Below, piece by piece: positions 7,803 through 14,720 of a stretch of 20,647 nucleotides of DNA. Made by a program: the position numbers and the translations under genes. Every line of letters begins with the position of its first letter. The first letter of the stretch is position 1. The notes under the pieces were generated by a model that worked only from the letters and a program-made list of their open reading frames with translations, was not told the origin of the DNA and ran no database searches. This stretch comes from CAJXNP01 sp050305935 (lineage in GTDB: Bacteria; Bacteroidota; Bacteroidia; Cytophagales; Cyclobacteriaceae), in NCBI GenBank assembly GCA_050305935.1, contig JBNLGG010000068.1, positions 1 to 20,647 on the forward strand, written 5' to 3'.

Positions 7803-9017
7803 ATGGAAAAAAACAATAAAACGATCTCATTTGAAGACACCTCCAAAGCCTTTTCCTATAAAACTGACCGCCAACTAAAAAAGAGTTATTTATTGTTTGC
7901 ATCGATTAATAATAGGCTCCTGACAAAATTGGGTACAAATATCGTGAAATTAGCCCTTAAAATAAAAGTTCCGATTAAAGGAATTATCAGAAATAACCTC
8001 TTCCAGCAATTTTGCGGTGGCGAGTCCATTGAAGAATGCATGAAAACAGTCGATTTGCTGTCGCAATATAAAGTGGGCGCTATCCTGGATTATGCCGTTG
8101 AAGGCGAGGACACGCAAGAAGATCATGACAAAACGGTGCTTGAAATAAAGCGGACAATTGCCCAGGCAAAAACCCATCGCAACATTCCCTTCAGTGTTTT
8201 TAAGCCGACAGGAATTGCCTCCATTGAATTATTAAAAAAAATCCATGCGAATGAATCCCTCAGTAAAAAAGAAATAGCTGAATATGATCGAGTAAAAAAG
8301 CGCTTTTACGAACTTGGTAAAACGGCATTTGAACATAAAGTCCGTTTGTTTATTGACAGCGAAGATAGCTGGATTCAAAACCCGATCGACGAGCTGGCCC
8401 ATCAGATGATGGAAGAATTCAATACGGCAAAGGCATATATTTTTAACACCTACCAAATGTACCGCAAAGGCATGCTCCAAAACATGAAGGATATCGTCGA
8501 ACATGCGAGAGGTAAATTTATCGTTGGAGCGAAATTAGTGAGGGGTGCTTATATGGAAAAAGAACGTGAACGAGCGGAAGCGATGGGCTACGAAGACCCC
8601 ATCCTACCAACCAAAAAAGATACTGATAAACAGTACGATGATGCACTCACCTTTTGTGTAGAAAATATAGAACACATCCACTTCTGTTGTGGTTCACATA
8701 ATGAAAATTCAAACCGTCACCTGGTGGAACTGTTAAAAAAGCACACCATCAATCCTAACGATGAGCGTGTATTTTTTGCGCAATTATTCGGAATGAGCGA
8801 CAACATATCTTTTAACCTGTCGGATGCCGGGTACAATGCGGTGAAATATTTACCCTATGGCCCCGTGGAAACTGTCATGCCTTACCTGATGAGAAGAGCT
8901 GAGGAAAACACTTCCATCGCCGGACAAAGTTCACGCGAATTGATGCTAATCAAAAAGGAATTGAGGAGGAGGAAAGGGCAAAGGGCAGAGAGCTTAGAGC
9001 GAAGGGTGTTACCCTAA
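7803..9017 (+). CDS. Proline dehydrogenase (FAD-dependent)
   Basis: A 404-residue monofunctional proline dehydrogenase, which oxidises proline to pyrroline-5-carboxylate with FAD and feeds electrons to the membrane. Key blocks are FIVGAKLVRGAYMEKERERA (the barrel Lys and Arg), DKQYDDAL, FAQLFGMSDNISF, and the signature YLPYGPVETVMPYLMRRAEEN, in which the two Arg residues bind the substrate carboxylate. I use ATG 7803 (MEKNNKTISF) instead of ATG 7779, which would add an unconserved MGECIRCS. The last ~14 residues (KGQRAESLERRVLP) are coded by a purine-rich, low-complexity stretch (about 8965-9008) and look like a lineage-specific run-on. The partner P5C dehydrogenase is not in the window. It is divergent from the aro genes and followed by lysS. 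Confidence 0.93.
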   Translation: MEKNNKTISFEDTSKAFSYKTDRQLKKSYLLFASINNRLLTKLGTNIVKLALKIKVPIKGIIRNNLFQQFCGGESIEECMKTVDLLSQYKVGAILDYAVEGEDTQEDHDKTVLEIKRTIAQAKTHRNIPFSVFKPTGIASIELLKKIHANESLSKKEIAEYDRVKKRFYELGKTAFEHKVRLFIDSEDSWIQNPIDELAHQMMEEFNTAKAYIFNTYQMYRKGMLQNMKDIVEHARGKFIVGAKLVRGAYMEKERERAEAMGYEDPILPTKKDTDKQYDDALTFCVENIEHIHFCCGSHNENSNRHLVELLKKHTINPNDERVFFAQLFGMSDNISFNLSDAGYNAVKYLPYGPVETVMPYLMRRAEENTSIAGQSSRELMLIKKELRRRKGQRAESLERRVLP

Positions 9018-9072
9018 TCATTCACCCTCTACTAAAAATCGGCCAACATTTCTTCATTAGGCATTTATCCTC

Positions 9073-9080
9073 TATTTTTG
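9073..9080 (+). promoter_or_regulatory. Possible -7 promoter element for lysS
   Basis: TATTTTTG matches the Bacteroidota -7 consensus TAnnTTTG exactly and ends 22 bases before the lysS ATG at 9103, giving a short leader of about 15 bases. No clear TTG-type -33 box sits at the usual distance upstream, so this is a partial promoter match. Confidence 0.4.
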
Positions 9081-9102
9081 CACCTCAAAATTTGAAGGTC
9101 GT

Positions 9103-10833
9103 ATGCAATTAAGTGAACAAGAACTCCAACGAAGAGAAGATAAAGCCCAACTCGAACAACTTGGGATCAATCCTTATCCATCAGAAACTTTCGAGGTGAA
9201 TGTCACCACCAAGGACATTCATCAAAACTACGAAAAGGCCAAGACCGATTACAAAAACATCAGCATTGCCGGCCGACTGATGAGCAGGAGGATTATGGGA
9301 TCCGCTTCGTTCGCCGAATTGCAAGACGCTGCTGGTAGAATTCAAATTTACATTCGTCGGGATGATATTTGCCCAGGTGAGGATAAAACCATGTACAACA
9401 CAGTTTTCAAAAAACTGATGGGCATCGGTGATATCATCGGCATCAAAGGATATGTATTTACCACCCAGGTAGGCGAGATCTCAATCCATGTGACGGAATT
9501 AAAACTCCTGTCCAAGTCTCTTAAACCCCTTCCAATTGTGAAGGAGACGACTGATGAACAGGGAAATGTAGTGCAACACGATGCCTTCAAAGATCCCGAA
9601 CAACGATATCGACAGCGATATGTGGACCTGATTGTAAATCCAGAAGTACGTGAGGTTTTTAAAAAACGAACCAAACTGGTCAATTCCATTCGTCAATACT
9701 TGTCCGACAGGGGCTATCTGGAAGTAGAAACGCCTATTCTACAGCCATTGTACGGAGGGGCTGCGGCACGGCCATTTACTACCCATCACAATACACTGGA
9801 CATGAAGCTCTATTTGCGTATTGCTAATGAACTTTATTTAAAAAGATTGATAGTAGGCGGGTATGATGGGGTCTTTGAATTTGCAAAAGACTTCCGAAAT
9901 GAAGGGATGTCGCGTTTCCACAATCCTGAATTCACACAAGTAGAGCTATACGTAGCATACAAAGACTACGAGTGGATGATGGACCTGATGGAAGAGATGA
10001 TCGAGAAGGCAGCCATCGACATGCACGGCACGACGGAGATTCAAGTGGGAAAAAATACCATCAATTTCCAGCGACCCTGGAAGCGGTTTACCATGTATGA
10101 AGCCATTGGGCACTTTACAGGAATTGATATATCTGAAATGGATGAAGCACAGCTTCGCGAAACTGCTGCTAAGCTCCATGTACCGGTCGATGAATCCATG
10201 GGCAAAGGAAAACTCATTGACGAAATATTCGGAGAAAAGTGTGAAGGCAACCTGATCCAACCCACTTTTATTACAGACTACCCGGTGGAAATGTCCCCAT
10301 TGGCAAAAAAGCACCGGTCGAAAGAAGGATTGGTGGAGCGATTCGAAGTGATCTGTAATGGTAAAGAAATCTGTAACTCCTTTTCCGAATTAAATGACCC
10401 AATTGATCAGCGTCAGCGATTTGAAGAACAAATTGAGTTAGGAAAACGAGGTGATGAGGAAGCGATGGTGCTGGATGAAGACTTCCTTAGAGCGCTTGAA
10501 TATGGCATGCCTCCCACCGCCGGAATCGGAATTGGTATCGACCGCCTGTCCATGATCATGACCAACCAGGGATCTATCCAGGATGTTCTTTTCTTCCCAC
10601 AGATGAAACCAGAGAAGAAGGCTACAATGGTGGATATAGCTGGGGAACTCGAAAAAATAGGAGTTCGAACTGATTTGATACCGTTGATTAAAAATCTGGG
10701 AATCGACACCCTTGCAAAACTCAAAGAACAAAAAGCCGGAAAACTTCACAATGACCTGTGCGGACTTCGCAAAAAAATGAAGCTGGAAATAGAAAATCCA
10801 AGCATCGATGAAGTGAAAGGGTGGCTGGGGTAA
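9103..10833 (+). CDS. lysS: Lysyl-tRNA synthetase, class II
   Basis: Charges tRNA-Lys in the cytoplasm. It has an N-terminal OB-fold anticodon-binding domain (about 50-145, ISIAGRLMSRRIMGSASFAEL) and then the class II core. Motif 2 is AKDFRNEGMSRFHNPEFTQVE (F264-R265-N266-E267) and motif 3 is GIGIGIDRLSMIM (about 472-484), followed by QDVLFFPQMKPE. It is 576 residues long against about 505 in E. coli; the extra ~70 residues after PQMKPE form a charged helical tail (KIGVRTDLIPLIKNLGIDTL, LRKKMKLEIENP), an extension I believe is usual in Bacteroidota. A REP-like hairpin element begins 17 bases after the stop and could also end the transcript. Confidence 0.97.
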   Translation: MQLSEQELQRREDKAQLEQLGINPYPSETFEVNVTTKDIHQNYEKAKTDYKNISIAGRLMSRRIMGSASFAELQDAAGRIQIYIRRDDICPGEDKTMYNTVFKKLMGIGDIIGIKGYVFTTQVGEISIHVTELKLLSKSLKPLPIVKETTDEQGNVVQHDAFKDPEQRYRQRYVDLIVNPEVREVFKKRTKLVNSIRQYLSDRGYLEVETPILQPLYGGAAARPFTTHHNTLDMKLYLRIANELYLKRLIVGGYDGVFEFAKDFRNEGMSRFHNPEFTQVELYVAYKDYEWMMDLMEEMIEKAAIDMHGTTEIQVGKNTINFQRPWKRFTMYEAIGHFTGIDISEMDEAQLRETAAKLHVPVDESMGKGKLIDEIFGEKCEGNLIQPTFITDYPVEMSPLAKKHRSKEGLVERFEVICNGKEICNSFSELNDPIDQRQRFEEQIELGKRGDEEAMVLDEDFLRALEYGMPPTAGIGIGIDRLSMIMTNQGSIQDVLFFPQMKPEKKATMVDIAGELEKIGVRTDLIPLIKNLGIDTLAKLKEQKAGKLHNDLCGLRKKMKLEIENPSIDEVKGWLG

Positions 10834-10849
10834 ACTGCAACCAAGGTCC

Positions 10850-10933
10850 CACCACCAAGTTCTGTCCCCTGACAGAACTTTCAACCGGCTTGAATGGTGG
10901 TGTAATTTGATGACCTGTCAGGGGACAGGTCAT
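10850..10933 (+). repeat. REP-like double-hairpin element, copy 1
   Basis: Two perfect hairpins in tandem. Hairpin 1 pairs AAGTTCTGTC (10857-10866) with GACAGAACTT (10871-10880) around loop CCCT. Hairpin 2 pairs ATGACCTGTC (10910-10919) with GACAGGTCAT (10924-10933) around AGGG. Their cores, CTGTCCCCTGACAG and CTGTCAGGGGACAG, are reverse complements of each other, so the element is a palindrome of palindromes, as in BIME/REP pairs. CACCACCA (10850-10857) also complements TGGTGGTG (10895-10902), enclosing hairpin 1. A second copy lies about 1 kb downstream in the same orientation. It may act as a transcript end for lysS. Confidence 0.85.
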
Positions 10934-11084
10934 GGAGTTGGGTCAACCTGGAGGAATCCTAAAAATTGATAGCTACAACTTAGTAGACATGACCACTTCT
11001 GGGTCTTTTGAATTCATTGGCTTGGAAGATGATGGCTCTGAGGTACCAATAACAGAAGGTAAATTCTATTTACCAATTGAATAA
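10932..11084 (+). pseudogene. Orphan C-terminal fragment of a small beta-rich protein
   Basis: A 50-codon frame from ATG 10932 to TAA 11082-11084, starting inside hairpin 2 of the repeat. The peptide contains ILKIDSYNLVDMTTSGSFEF, then EDDGSEVPITEGKFYLPIE. The alternating pattern SGSFEFIG...VPITEGKFYLP is like the last strands of small Bacteroidota lipoproteins of the DUF6252 kind, in which a short beta-sandwich ends just so. No signal peptide or N-terminal half is present, and the reading frame's start is supplied by the repeat, so I take this as the surviving tail of a gene whose front part was replaced or deleted. It could still be a short translated ORF. The family call is tentative. Confidence 0.5.
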
Positions 11085-11133
11085 AACCCATCCATTTTTT
11101 AAAAAAAAGCTGTAGACATACTCAATACTGTCA

Positions 11134-11147
11134 GGGGTCGTAACCCC
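11134..11147. repeat. Small GC hairpin, possible degenerate repeat remnant
   Basis: GGGGT (11134-11138) pairs with ACCCC (11143-11147) around CGTA. It is preceded by CTGTCA, the same six bases that precede the GGGG of hairpin 2 in the nearby double-hairpin repeat, so it may be a decayed relative. The rest of 11085-11212 has an A-rich run at about 11098-11108 and no coding sign. It is followed by no U tract, so it is unlikely to be a terminator. Confidence 0.35.
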
Positions 11148-11212
11148 GTGGCGTCAGATTAGAATCAAGCCGATCTATTAAATGTCTGTCCTTTCTTTTG
11201 TAATTTCAAAGT

Positions 11213-11857
11213 GTGAACGAACAAGATATCTACTATCAGAAGCGTGCTCTTGAATATGAACTCGTCTATGAAAAACCTGAGAGACAAGAAGATCTCGCAA
11301 GGATTAAAGGGTTTTTAGCAAATCAATTCCTCAACAAATCCATCCTGGAAATTGCCTGTGGAACAGGATACTGGACTCAAGTCCTTTCCGTGCAAGCTAA
11401 ATCAATTTACGCCTTTGACATACATTCCGAATTAATCCAAATTGCGCAAGCCAAAAAACACACGCGAAATAATGTTCAGTTTGAAGTAATGGATTTGTGG
11501 AAACTGGAGTCCCTACCATCTACCTTCGACGGCTTATTTGGAGGGTTTATATGGTCGCACATTCCAAAAGAAAATCTCGCATTGTTTTTAGAGACAGTCT
11601 TCTCAAAACTACAGCAAAATTCTGAAGTCATTTTCCTGGACAATAAATATGTAGCTGGAAGTAGCAGTCCGATTGGTCGAAAGGATGAAAATGGCAACAC
11701 CTATCAAATTAGAAAATTGAAGTCTGGGGAATCTTTCGAAGTGTTAAAGAACTTTCCTGTACGCGATGATTTGGTGAAAGTGATAGGTAATGATGGTAAG
11801 GACTTCGAATGGATAGAATACAACTACTATTGGATCGCAAAATTCAAAATCAAATAA
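11213..11857 (+). CDS. Class I SAM-dependent methyltransferase, target unknown
   Basis: A 214-residue single-domain methyltransferase. Motif I is ILEIACGTGYWT (44-55), the SAM-binding Gly-rich loop, followed by the acidic end of strand 2 (IYAFDIHSE, D69 binding the ribose) and a motif II/III region VQFEVMDLW and FDGLFGGFIWSHIP. This matches the Methyltransf_11/25 type, which act on small molecules or lipids; the substrate cannot be told. The start is a GTG at 11213 (MNEQDIYYQKRA after formylation) because no in-frame ATG precedes the conserved YEYELVYEKP-like opening. It stands alone and is bracketed by two direct copies of the REP-like double hairpin, about 280 bases upstream of its start and about 20 bases downstream of its stop. 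Confidence 0.85.
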   Translation: MNEQDIYYQKRALEYELVYEKPERQEDLARIKGFLANQFLNKSILEIACGTGYWTQVLSVQAKSIYAFDIHSELIQIAQAKKHTRNNVQFEVMDLWKLESLPSTFDGLFGGFIWSHIPKENLALFLETVFSKLQQNSEVIFLDNKYVAGSSSPIGRKDENGNTYQIRKLKSGESFEVLKNFPVRDDLVKVIGNDGKDFEWIEYNYYWIAKFKIK

Positions 11858-11879
11858 GTAATAATAAGTTGCAATTACC

Positions 11880-11945
11880 AAGTTCTGTCCCCTGACAGAA
11901 CTTTTGAATGATGGTACGATTTGATGACCTGTCGGGGGGACAGGT
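11880..11945 (+). repeat. REP-like double-hairpin element, copy 2
   Basis: Same order and orientation as the copy after lysS. Hairpin 1 is unchanged: AAGTTCTGTC (11880-11889), loop CCCT, GACAGAACTT (11894-11903). Hairpin 2 has drifted: ACCTGTC (11927-11933), a loop of five G, then GACAGGT (11939-11945), a 7-bp stem against 10 in copy 1. The spacer between hairpins is shorter (about 21 against 29 bases) but shares TTTGATGACCTGTC and GATGG-like pieces. It starts 22 bases after the methyltransferase stop and lies between that gene and a convergent gene, so it may serve as a transcript end. Confidence 0.85.
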
Positions 11946-11967
11946 TAGGGAGTATTTGAGTCAGCCG

Positions 11968-12588
11968 TTAATTCCCAAAAGGTATTTTTCTTCCCTCCTC
12001 ATACACCCAAATATCCCGTTTTGATTGCTCAAACTTTCGGTTGTCTAAGGGGTTAAATTCATATTTGACCACCATACATGGAGAACGATCCTGATTGAAA
12101 AAATTAATATACACATCCACTTTTTCCACCATATCAAATGCCAGACCGCCATACTTCTGGCACTCACGGATGAATAACAGATATTTGTCCCAATCCGTCA
12201 CGTCCTTCCTGGATCGCCCTTTTTCCGACATGTTTTTTAAAAAAAGACCATTGGGTTTTTCTGGGGGGCCTTCTTCCATATCCCAGGATAAACCTGATTT
12301 TAACGTGATCCTGAATTGATCGCTTATCTTGCTCGTATCGCAATGGCTTTTTACTTCGGGAAGATTTCTATAATCGACATAGGTTTTTAGCTTCAGAAGC
12401 ATTCGCCATGTTTCGATATAGGTCGCCGTAATATCTGCGTCTTCGTGAAAAGATTCTACTTTCTGTTTCTCTTCTTCCGTAAGATTCTCTTCCTGGGCCA
12501 CTGCACCAACATAGATCAGGCAGCAAAAGAAGCCAATAGATGTAACTTTAAAATAACCTTTAATCGGATGGAGTCCACTTAGAATCAT
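11968..12588 (-). CDS. Secreted hypothetical protein
   Basis: A 206-residue protein I do not recognise. The N-terminus carries a signal-like hydrophobic run (VTSIGFFCCLIYVGAVAQ, about residues 15-32) with likely cleavage after AVA. The mature part is highly charged, with an early acidic stretch (EENLTEEEKQKVESFHEDAD), two Cys residues well apart and several aromatic positions (YIETWRMLLKLKTYVDYRN, WDKYLLFIRECQKYGG). The ATG at 12588 lies inside a 14-bp palindrome (ATCATAG/CTATGAT, 12584-12597). The start and the DNA just upstream recur 1.4 kb away ahead of a truncated homologue, which supports this start. It is convergent with the methyltransferase and divergent from the S41-like gene. Confidence 0.7.
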   Translation of the reverse strand: MILSGLHPIKGYFKVTSIGFFCCLIYVGAVAQEENLTEEEKQKVESFHEDADITATYIETWRMLLKLKTYVDYRNLPEVKSHCDTSKISDQFRITLKSGLSWDMEEGPPEKPNGLFLKNMSEKGRSRKDVTDWDKYLLFIRECQKYGGLAFDMVEKVDVYINFFNQDRSPCMVVKYEFNPLDNRKFEQSKRDIWVYEEGRKIPFGN

Positions 12589-12625
12589 AGCTATGATATT
12601 ACGAAATTTTAGGTGGAGGTCATAG
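12580..12625 (-). repeat. 46-bp direct repeat, copy A (start region of the secreted gene)
   Basis: A 46-base stretch identical to 13966-14011. It covers the first three codons of the minus-strand secreted-protein gene and 37 bases upstream, and contains the palindrome ATCATAGCTATGAT (12584-12597). The segment 12591-12625 also has short terminal inverted repeats (CTATGA...TCATAG). The match goes on, imperfectly, into the coding side in both copies, so this is best read as a duplicated gene start including its leader or promoter and less well as a free mobile element. Confidence 0.85.
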
Positions 12626-12772
12626 AGGAAGAAAACATTAACTTTGGATGTAAGCGAATTTCATTTTTTATAACATGTAAACCCCACCTTTTTTTAACCG
12701 AATATCTAAATACAGGCTTGATAGAAAAAATGGACAAGATAGAATTCACTATATTAAACAAATGAAATTTTT

Positions 12773-13783
12773 ATGAACCATCTCAAAATCTTTTGGATTG
12801 TTCTGGTGTTCCTGTCAATATTGTGCTGTAAATCCAAAAATGATGCGGGGAATTATTGTATGGCTTGGAAGGTGGAAAAACACCTTAAAAAGATGATCAA
12901 TACGATGAAATTTAATTCAATCAATAGGGATGAAATTGAGTGGGAAGAATTTGAAGATGCTGTATATAAAAAAGCTTCTGGCGCAAGGACAATTGAAGAT
13001 GGTTATCCTGCCGTTAAACTCGCTTTAGATTTATTAGGAGATCACCACAGCATTTATATAAAGGAGAATGGAGCGTTTATATTGGGAGAAAGGAAGCCTT
13101 GCGAAAGGTTTGAGGTTTCAAAATCCGAACCCCTTTCTGATATAGGATACATTGAAATTGGAACATTTAACGGAATGGGAGACAATGCAAAAGAATTTGC
13201 GCAAAATATTCAGGACGAAATACGAAAACAAGACAATGTTAAACTGAAAGGTTGGATCATTGATCTGAGAAATAATATGGGGGGCAATATGTGGCCAATG
13301 GTCTTGGGTATAAGTCCTCTCCTTGACTCCGATAGACCCGTATATTTCAGTTCAAAGAAAGAATTTGATGACTCGAATAAAAAATGTCATGCGTGGAAAT
13401 GTGCCAACGGTGAAATCCGTTTTAACTTTTTCCAAAGGTTTAAAATTGAAGATTCGTACGAAAGTCCTTACCCACCAAAGAAAATTGCAGTACTCATTAG
13501 CAATTGGACTATGAGTGCTGGAGAAGCGGTTGCTGTGGCGCTAAAGGGGAACGTGAGTACCCGGTTTTTTGGTATGCCTACTTGCGGATTAACTACAGCC
13601 AACAACCAGTTTAAACTTCCGGATGGGGCAAAGCTTTTGTTGAGTGTTTGCTATTTTGTAGACAGGAATAAAAATGTTTATACAAAATCAATTCAACCTG
13701 ATGAAATAAATGTCGATCCAAGATTGGCAATTGAATCTGCGATTCATTGGATAAATAATTCATCATTGCAACGAGGGTTTTAA
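12773..13783 (+). CDS. S41-family peptidase-like lipoprotein
   Basis: A 336-residue protein. The N-terminus (FWIVLVFLSILCCKSK, Cys18/19) is a probable lipoprotein signal with a loose lipobox. The C-terminal two thirds match the tail-specific protease/IRBP fold: GYIEIGTF, LKGWIIDLRNNMGGNMWPM (about 157-175), IAVLISNWTMSAGEAVAVAL with S248 as the candidate nucleophile, then RFFGMPTCGLTTANNQFKLPDGAKLLL and DEINVDP near the end. No PDZ domain is evident between the N-terminus and the core. The Lys that pairs with Ser in CtpA-type enzymes (in GEKTxGK) is not seen here (GMPTCGL), so activity, if any, must use another dyad, as in other S41 branches. It stands alone between two copies of the 46-bp repeat. 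Confidence 0.85.
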   Translation: MNHLKIFWIVLVFLSILCCKSKNDAGNYCMAWKVEKHLKKMINTMKFNSINRDEIEWEEFEDAVYKKASGARTIEDGYPAVKLALDLLGDHHSIYIKENGAFILGERKPCERFEVSKSEPLSDIGYIEIGTFNGMGDNAKEFAQNIQDEIRKQDNVKLKGWIIDLRNNMGGNMWPMVLGISPLLDSDRPVYFSSKKEFDDSNKKCHAWKCANGEIRFNFFQRFKIEDSYESPYPPKKIAVLISNWTMSAGEAVAVALKGNVSTRFFGMPTCGLTTANNQFKLPDGAKLLLSVCYFVDRNKNVYTKSIQPDEINVDPRLAIESAIHWINNSSLQRGF

Positions 13784-13881
13784 CAAAGTGGACAGTTTTC
13801 TCCATAGTTTTTTTAAAATGATCCACAGACACCTCGAACGCGAACCACAAATGTACCTTGCTTTCTATTCCGATAATCTCG

Positions 13882-13974
13882 TTACTCAGTTTCTCTATGG
13901 GTCAGAAAGCAAATCACACCAATAAATGTGACTTTGATACATCTTTGCAGAAAGTCGACACCAGGTAGAATCAT
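13882..13974 (-). pseudogene. Truncated homologue of the upstream secreted protein
   Basis: From an ATG at 13974 this frame gives 30 residues, MILPGVDFLQRCIKVTFIGV then ICFLTHRETE, and ends at TAA (13882-13884). Without gaps it matches the start of the secreted protein at 11968-12588 at 11 of the first 24 positions (MIL.G, KVT.IG, C.L), and the DNA upstream of both ATGs is identical over the 46-bp repeat. After the signal-like hydrophobic run the frame breaks down. This is therefore a broken paralogue, or the scar of a local duplication that left the S41-like gene between the two copies. Confidence 0.75.
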
Positions 13975-14011
13975 AGCTATGATATTACGAAATTTTAGGT
14001 GGAGGTCATAG
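13966..14011 (-). repeat. 46-bp direct repeat, copy B
   Basis: Identical over 46 bases to 12580-12625 and in the same orientation, 1386 bases apart. It covers the first codons of the truncated homologue and its upstream leader, including the 14-bp palindrome ATCATAGCTATGAT (13970-13983). Retention of perfect identity here, while the coding side has diverged, suggests either selection on this upstream sequence or gene conversion. Confidence 0.85.
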
Positions 14012-14144
14012 GCTGTTATCAATTTCCATTTAAAAAATGTATTAGTTCCAAGTCAACTCACTTTCCTGCATTTTGCATTTGAGTGTTTATAAAACGTATC
14101 TGCTACCCACTTTCAATTCCTTTGATTTCTTTTACCTTTAACCC

Positions 14145-14641
14145 ATGAACATTTCCAACACAATAATTATCTTTTTAGCCCTGTCACTTTTACTCTTTTT
14201 TCATGCGGATAAAGAGAATACCCAAAAATCTCGTTAAAAGACCTGGAGCCTAAATTGAGAACAACAGGTTCGTCGATAGCTAAAGATGTAATTGCCTCAT
14301 TTACTGATGAGAAGGAGGCTCGATCGCTTCTCGACAAGGGATTCATCACTCCTAAAATACATGGAGCCATCATGGTCAATAATCAAATGTACAGGGATTC
14401 TTATCAGATGTTAAACCTTCTTATTAGCAAGGTATCCTCTTACCAGCTCTTTTAGGTGATCAACAAAGACCTGGTTAAAACAATGCGGTATAAACTAACA
14501 TGCAAGAAAGAGGATATGAAATTCGTCGAGCTGGTGATAGATGTTAACCCTAATTATAATTTGGCTAACTATTACCTCTATCTCACCAGCCAAGACAGAC
14601 AACTAAAACACCAGAATGATTTATCTGTTTTGATGAAATAA
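14145..14641 (+). pseudogene. Broken small secreted protein gene (frameshift and in-frame stop)
   Basis: ATG 14145 opens with a clear signal peptide, MNISNTIIIFLALSLLLFFH, but the frame ends at TAA 14235-14237. Shifting frame between about 14213 and 14230 gives a continuous reading KISLKDLEPKLRTTGSSIAK, followed by DVIASFTDEKEARSLLDKGF and a Tyr-containing helical stretch to a TAG at 14453-14455. The same frame then resumes directly (VINKDLVKTMRYKLTCKKED, VELVIDVNPNYNLANYYLYL) to TAA 14639-14641. The repaired product would be about 165 residues with a signal peptide. One frameshift plus one stop indicates an inactivated gene. The family is not recognised. A sequencing error could explain one lesion but hardly both. 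Confidence 0.7.
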
Positions 14642-14720
14642 ATTCTCTGAAAATGTGCTATTAAGCGATTCTTTTTTGGCGATATCCCCGACCAAAAAAT
14701 GCACTATTCAAAAACACCCT

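Larger units (their letters stand above)
13784..14144. other. 361-base gap with remnants only
   Basis: After the S41-like stop this stretch holds a truncated homologue of the secreted gene start and the second 46-bp repeat (listed separately). Another minus-strand frame, open from about 13900 down into the S41-like gene, reads PIEKLSNEIIGIESKVHLW and then FAFEVSVDHFKKTMEKTVHF; it could be more of the decayed gene after a frameshift or mere antisense reading. From 14012 to 14144 I see AT-rich DNA without features. Confidence 0.6.

Noticed and set aside
10857..10880. Hairpin 1 after lysS as a plain intrinsic terminator
   Set aside because: It has a strong stem but only a TTT run after it, and an identical hairpin occurs downstream as part of a larger element, so it is listed as a repeat that may secondarily end transcripts.
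10438..10884. 148-codon minus-strand frame
   Set aside because: Antisense to the end of lysS and running into the hairpin repeat; no motif.
13611..13850. 79-codon minus-strand frame ending inside the S41-like gene
   Set aside because: Mostly antisense to a well-supported gene. Its first part could belong to the decayed paralogue, but that is not strong enough to list as a gene.
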